Assembly: GCA_963920765.1 (NCBI GenBank)
Contig: OY987244.1
Span: 21,370,358 to 21,434,357 of the forward strand
Source: Ulota crispa
Lineage: Eukaryota > Streptophyta > Bryopsida > Orthotrichales > Orthotrichaceae
Reading direction: 5' to 3'
Length of the DNA: 64,000 nt
Shown here: positions 58,690-64,000 of the stretch, one piece after another
How the letters are laid out: the number at the start of each line of letters is the position of its first letter
Numbering within the stretch: the first letter of the stretch is position 1
The notes under the pieces: model-generated
What the model saw: the letters and a program-made list of their open reading frames with translations, nothing else
Database searches by the model: none
Told to the model about the DNA's origin: nothing
Made by a program: the position numbers and the translations under genes

Positions 58690-58928
58690 GGGTCTCTTCA
58701 GCCACAAATTGCTGTGAGATCTGAGTTTGAAGACCTTTCCGCTCAATCAATTTGAACACTTGGATTTCATTAACCCTTTCAAGACCAAAAGTGCACATCA
58801 TAAACAAAACTAAAAAATCCAAGCATGTCTCACACACCTTGTAGCATTTATTAATCAATGATTTAGAATAAAAAGTCTTCCATACTTCTATAAAATAAAT
58901 CAAATTTTCATCTTTTTCAAACAAAACA

Positions 58929-59609
58929 TCTATATATATATATAAGAATTTAGTTTTACCCTCTTGGCAAAACTTTTACTGCAATCATTTCACCCCGTGG
59001 ATTAATAAGCCTTCGTGGGTAAAACTTGCGTATGTGAATTTTTTTGTATAGGTAAACGAGGTAAATAAGCTTGCGTGTGTAAAAAATTGCGTATGTGGAA
59101 ATTTGTATAGGTAAAATTTTACATGAAAACAAAATGTATGAATAAAAATTTGTATGTGTAAATATACTTGCTTGGGTAAGAAATTTGTGTAGGTAAAAAT
59201 TTGCATGGGAAAAAAATGTACGGGTAAAATAAATACGAGTAAAAAATTGTGTGGATAAACTATAAAAATTGTAACGAAATTGCGTGGGTAAAAAACAAAA
59301 AACATATAAAAATTGCGTGAATAATTACTACATGTATAAAAAAATTGTTTAGGCAAAAAATAAATAACATTTTCTTGCGTGAGAAAATAATGATGTTCCT
59401 TTTATTGTGTGGGTAAAAAACTCTATGGGTACACAAAAAAGTGCTTTGTTGTAAGGGAATGTTTTGTAAACAAAGACAAATGTTTTATTGCATGGGCAAA
59501 ATAGTGCACAGATAAAAAGCAAGATTTGTTTTCTTGCAGGGTAAATATTTTGCATGATTGGGCCTGAAATTATTTTACTTCTGGTCACACCAATGGGTGC
59601 CTTTACTAG
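58929..59609 (+). mobile_element. Helitron-like element with minisatellite
   Basis: The 5' end is TCTATATATATATATAAG preceded by A. The 3' end is CACCAATGGGTGCCTTTACTAG followed by T, that is a CACC/GGTG hairpin, then CTAG (CTRR), with A^T insertion. The interior is built from about 20 loosely spaced units such as GCGTGGGTAAAA. Open frames inside (58985-59356, 59349-59588, minus) are translated minisatellite. No Rep/helicase is present. Confidence 0.75.
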
Positions 59610-59639
59610 TTGTACTATAATATATTACAATACGGTAAA

Positions 59640-60066
59640 GGGAATGGATATATGTACCACACCTTTACAACTATTCTATCACACTTACTATACATGGCCA
59701 ATATTTATGATATTATAGTAGGTATGGACAATGGGCAAAACGTCACTACAACTTGATATAGAAGTTGCAACTACAGGTATGTTTTTCAGCTCTAAATCTT
59801 GCATATAATCATAGTATCAATTCAAAAATCTAAATAAAACTTAGCGTGATTTAGTTTTTTAAATTTTTCATGTGAGCAAGATTTGGAGCTGTAAGACAAA
59901 GTTGAAGTTGGAACTGTTGAAGTTGGAACTTTTATGTGACATTGTATTTTCTAATCAATAGTGTTTTGTTTGTGGTTCATACCTATTATAATATCATAAA
60001 AATTGGCCATATATATAGTAAGTGTGGTAGAATACTTGAAAAGGTGTGGTACATATATCAACTCCC
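59640..60066. mobile_element. Foldback MITE, family F-related
   Basis: The left arm GGGAATGGATATATGTACCA through CACACTTACTATACATGGCC is mirrored by the right arm ending GGTACATATATCAACTCCC. Arms are about 95 bp within a 427-bp element. It is non-coding. Confidence 0.8.
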
Positions 60067-60184
60067 TATGATAAATTGTTATATATTATAGTACATTGCA
60101 TTATATCATATTGTATCACACAATGTTATAAAAATTATAGTACTCTATATTACAATACATTGCAACATCACAACACATCACAAC

Positions 60185-60265
<81 letters not shown>
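60185..60265. repeat. (AT)n microsatellite
   Basis: AT repeats with occasional AC. They are followed directly by AGGGAATTGCTAAAGCC, which resembles the left end of another GGGAATT-ended foldback. Its other end would lie in or beyond the gap. Confidence 0.95.
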
Positions 60266-60268
<3 letters not shown>

Positions 60269-60489
60269 AATTGCTAAAGCCACACCCAAAATTGCTAACG
60301 CCACACCCCTATAAGCATGTAATTTGAGAACTTAATGTTAATTTTTTAATCCAAATGATCCATCCTTCATTCAATCACGGTGTTAACACCTTCTTGGAAG
60401 AATGAAGAACAAATAAAAATGTTTGTTGAACTTTTATTGCACTATTGTTATTTTTTTGATTTATTTATGTTTTGAGTATTTCAAAAAGT

Positions 60490-60689
60490 NNNNNNNNNNN
60501 NNNNNNNNNNNNNNNNNNNNNNNNNNNNNNNNNNNNNNNNNNNNNNNNNNNNNNNNNNNNNNNNNNNNNNNNNNNNNNNNNNNNNNNNNNNNNNNNNNNN
60601 NNNNNNNNNNNNNNNNNNNNNNNNNNNNNNNNNNNNNNNNNNNNNNNNNNNNNNNNNNNNNNNNNNNNNNNNNNNNNNNNNNNNNNNNN
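60490..60689. other. Assembly gap (200 N)
   Basis: Exactly 200 N, the same size as the gap at 7739-7938. The real length is unknown. Confidence 0.99.
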
Positions 60690-62027
60690 AGTGTTCACAT
60701 TTCACAACGACTAGTAGTGGTGTAACGTGACGAGAATCAATAACTATGGACAACAAGAGAAAGTGCAACACGACGTGGCAACCTTGTTAGAAATGATGAG
60801 TGAGAATCTGCTTGACTAAAAGTAGTGCAATACTCACGAGTAGAGGTGCAATCTAGGATAGTAGATTAAAATCTATGAATACTTTTTTTTGAGATTTTTT
60901 TATATTTAGATACAAAATTTAGAATTTTAAAACATTTTTATAGAGTAGTAGTCTCTTCTTGCACCTACAACTTTGGGCTTAAAGCTCAAAAATATCTGCA
61001 TTGGTCTATATAGTTTTGAGATGTTGGAACAAAGCTCTACAAATTGAAAATCTATACTTAATTTTTATCTTCCATTTTTATTCTTAGTCTTACTTATAGT
61101 TGTAATCAAGTAAAACTAGCTTTAAAAAAAATGCTATATGGATTGATGCAATCACAGGTGTAACTATAGGATGCCGTTAGATTCACTTGAATTTTTAAAA
61201 GATGCAATATTCAAAGTATTATATATTGATATATTTTTGGAATTACTTTGATACTTGGTTTTTTTTAAGTCTTTCTAAATCAGAACAAAAAGAATATAGA
61301 TTTAGAAGAAATCAACCATGATTTTTTTTTTTCATTTTTTCTATATGTTTTTTTAGCTCATATTTAAAAACAAAAAATAGTCTTTTACAGTAAATATACG
61401 TTCACATTTTCAATACGACATGTTTTGAAAAGAAAAAAAAGGTAGAAGAAAGAGCAGAAATTATGTTGATGATGTTTGGTAATAGCATGGGTTACATCTT
61501 GTGAGAGAGAATTTGGAGTTAGAGAGTGTATCTTTGCAATGATTGTCAAAGCATTTTGTAGAATAATGCTTGTGAAAGATTTATTCCCTTAGAAGAACAA
61601 ATTGTGTTCTTAGCAATGAAATTTGAACATTTACAAGACATTCTTTATATAAAAAGAGATGTTGACAAATTGCACATTCTTGTATTAATTCCACTTACTG
61701 CCATGAAAGATTGGTATTGTGGCAAGTCCTGCAATTCATTATAAAGAATTGTAAAAGTCAAAAGCACTTTGAAGAATAATAAATTACGATGGGCAAGAAA
61801 TATGTAAGATTGGATTATACTCCAACAAAAAAGATTGAAAGCATTTGTATGGAAGGTAGATTTTATTATATAACAGAACTTGGATATGTTGCTCATTGGC
61901 AATACAACCTCAAATGTATTGTCTTCTTTGAGACAACAATGAGGGCCTTGAGCAATAGGAGGCATTGTAAAATTTTGTTTATTTTTCATTTCTGTATTTA
62001 TAAAACATGAGTTGGAAGGGGGTGGAT
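60690..62027. other. AT-rich intergenic DNA
   Basis: No supportable gene. The 73-codon frame at 61789-62010 (MGKKYVRLDYTPTKK start) and the minus-strand frame at 61645-61989 overlap and neither shows known motifs. Confidence 0.4.
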
Positions 62028-62284
62028 GAATATTGGAAAAGCTTAGCTAGGGGAAAACTACTTCTACCTTTGTAAAAAAAAGCAAAGCTTTTCCATTGGG
62101 CATTCTTCAATTGTATCCTTCTTTATAGTTCTAGAGTAAATTGAGGTCTCTAAATCCAAATGTAAATTCTAATTTCCCATATTCAACTTGTTAATGGTAA
62201 ATATCTAAATTTTTCACCCCTCCCAAGCCCCCCTCTAGTGTACATATAACAAACATTGGGTGTGCATATATATATCAATCCCCT
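62028..62284. mobile_element. Foldback MITE, family F, half copy
   Basis: It contains AAAGCTTTTCCATTGGGCA, GAGGTCTCTAAATCCAAAT and the terminal ATATATATCAATCCCCTT, matching the right half of 50639-51017. The left arm is missing. Confidence 0.6.
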
Positions 62285-62289
62285 TCAAA

Positions 62290-62623
62290 ACGTTATGAAA
62301 TTTTGGCATATGACCAACTCTAATAAAAAAGTCAATCTAAAAAAATACAAGCCAAAAATTGAAATTAACTAGTGCAAAAGCATCCCCAAATTAGAGCTGC
62401 CCAAAATTTGAATGCCCAAAAGAAAATCTATTTCTTACTTAAAACACTATAATTTCACAATCTATGAAGCAAATGTCTTTCATCTTTTACCATAGCACAA
62501 TGAAATAGTATACTAGATAAATTGCACCAAGCATTCATTTTCTATTATTTTTGCCTTTGCTATCAAAACAAATTGTTCTAAGTGTTTTTTGGTGAAACAT
62601 AGATAAACGTCTTTAAGGGTTAA
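62290..62623 (-). mobile_element. piggyBac-like fragment, subfamily 5
   Basis: It ends with GTCTTTAAGGG then TTAA (62620-62623) and matches the element at 44924-45580 in reverse, including TGGTGAAACATAG and TTTGCTATCAAAACAA. The other end is lost next to the foldback half copy. Confidence 0.6.
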
Positions 62624-64000
62624 TCTTGTTGTATTTTTATTTTATTTTTAAATTTTCACCTTAATACATCATCCTCCCGTATTTTTGTTATACTAACAAC
62701 AAAACATTTATAGCAATACGAATTTACAATGCACACCCATATCCATGCTTAAACAATGTTAATATGAACGTGCATTTTGTCACATATGGAAACTGGTGTT
62801 ATACGGAGGAAGAACTAACTTAGAGTTGAATAATCGTTTTTAATGTAGTGGTAAAAAATGCTAACAATTGGGATAAATTAAAGCCTATAAAGGGAAGGAC
62901 AGAGAAAATCAAATAGAGGCCACGCTATGAAAGTTTCAAAATCCAATGTGACAGAGTCATGGACATTAAGTCTTTGTCCTTTTTAAAACCCTTTTCACAT
63001 ATTCAATTTTTCATCAAATTCAAAAGTGATTACATATTTGAAAAGTTAGCTCAAGGGAATAAAATGTATTAGAATTTGAAAAGTAGATCATTCTTGTATC
63101 ATACTTTTAATCCATGTCAAATATGATTTTGCACAAATTAGTATGCCATTATCCACTTTTATCAACATCATCAATATCTTTGTGGCTTTTAACCCCCTTT
63201 TAGAACTTGAAATTGTCTCAACTCAAGCAAACCTATTGTACATTGAAAATAGATTGAGAATATACTATTGGTAAATTGTTGACAAACTTGTAGTGATTTT
63301 AAAAGCATTTAAATCATAACTAGATTTTCTTTTCAAATGTTTTTTTTCTAACACTTCTCTTTTTTAGATTTTTGTCAAACTTTAACCAAATTTGCTTATT
63401 TTTTTAAGCTTTTCAAACATGTAATTAATTTTAGATTTGGTAAAATATTGATTGTGTAAAAAAACTATAAAAAAGGACTACGACTTATTATCCAAGACTT
63501 TATTTGTAACCATAGTTTTTCTTTAGAAAAAAAAGACTGTGTTAAGATTATTCTAGAAAGTTTGAATGACGTCTTGGACCATTATTTGAGAAGATTTTGT
63601 GAATAGAACTATATTATTTTGGAATTTGTAATTAAATTTAAATGTTTAAAAATATTTTAAATAGATTTGAACATGGTAATCTGGAATAATAGATAACTAT
63701 TATAAGGCATTCGAGTTTATGTTTCTATAATAATGCTAAACAATTTAAATTTGTCTACCAAGTCAACTGTACATGTAGTAGTTTTCTGAAAACAAAAATA
63801 TCATGAAAATTAAAATCGTTTGAGTTACTAGAATGCATTTCTAAATTTACGAGGAAAATACCCATACTACATGACATGTCAATACTATTGATCCCTTATA
63901 TTTCAAGTTTTCTTGTGAAACGACCGTGTAAATCTGACATAATTAAAGAGAACAGTTTTTTTCTTAAATAATTGTAAACATATGGTATTAGCCATAATGT
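62624..64000. other. AT-rich intergenic DNA
   Basis: No gene or clear repeat boundary is seen. Confidence 0.45.

Noticed and set aside
58985-59588. Minus-strand open frames of 123 and 79 codons
   Set aside because: They are translations of the GGGTAAAA minisatellite inside a Helitron-like element.

Overview
This is nuclear DNA of a land plant. The only gene that can be recognised with confidence is a two-exon GRAS-family regulator of the LATERAL SUPPRESSOR (LAS/SCL18) clade at 36.06-38.11 kb (+). A GRAS/LAS protein, GT-AG introns, CACTA-type and PIF/Harbinger-type MITEs and Helitron-like ends all point to an embryophyte. The intron inside the GRAS domain and the very long leader would suit a bryophyte, lycophyte or other non-flowering plant, but the species cannot be fixed from the sequence alone. 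There are no bacterial features, rRNA genes, intact tRNA genes or CRISPR arrays.

Layout. 1-33.4 kb is AT-rich, gene-poor DNA packed with short non-autonomous transposons, many nested in one another. 33.5-43.4 kb is a visibly GC-richer island almost free of these elements. It holds a GC-rich leader/promoter (33.6-36.06 kb), the LAS-like gene, a probable poly(A) signal, about 4 kb of unique DNA, and a promoter-like stretch with a 21-codon ORF in a strong start context (43.03-43.10 kb). 43.5-64 kb returns to AT-rich transposon-filled DNA. Two 200-N gaps (7739-7938 and 60490-60689) mark unresolved sequence.

The main discovery is a dominant transposon family with TTAA target duplications and ends CCCCTAAAGG...CCTTTAGGGG. 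This is the hallmark of the piggyBac superfamily (TTAA target, CCY...RGG ends). About 19 copies or fragments lie in this window: roughly 0.9-1 kb types, 0.6 kb types and a 240-bp MITE type. None encodes a visible transposase. Insertions into other repeats whose uninterrupted sequence is also in the window support TTAA-targeted integration.

Other families, with supporting termini and target duplications, are: a 120-bp CACTA MITE with GAT duplication and an empty site; seven MITEs with a CATATTCGTTAAATTGGG-type end, mostly with 4-bp CTAR-like duplications; three Helitron-like elements (5' TCTAT, 3' hairpin plus CTRR, A^T insertion) carrying GGGTAAAA minisatellites; a PIF/Harbinger-like MITE (TAA duplication); several long-arm foldback families; a TAAGGTAGG-ended group; and a TACACTAA-ended group that hosts multi-level nests. 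Three GC-richer islands (20.4, 24.4 and 29.1 kb) look organelle-derived, and two exon-like relics lie on the minus strand at 16.8-17.1 and 19.2-19.4 kb. Most open reading frames in the AT-rich parts are chance products of these repeats.
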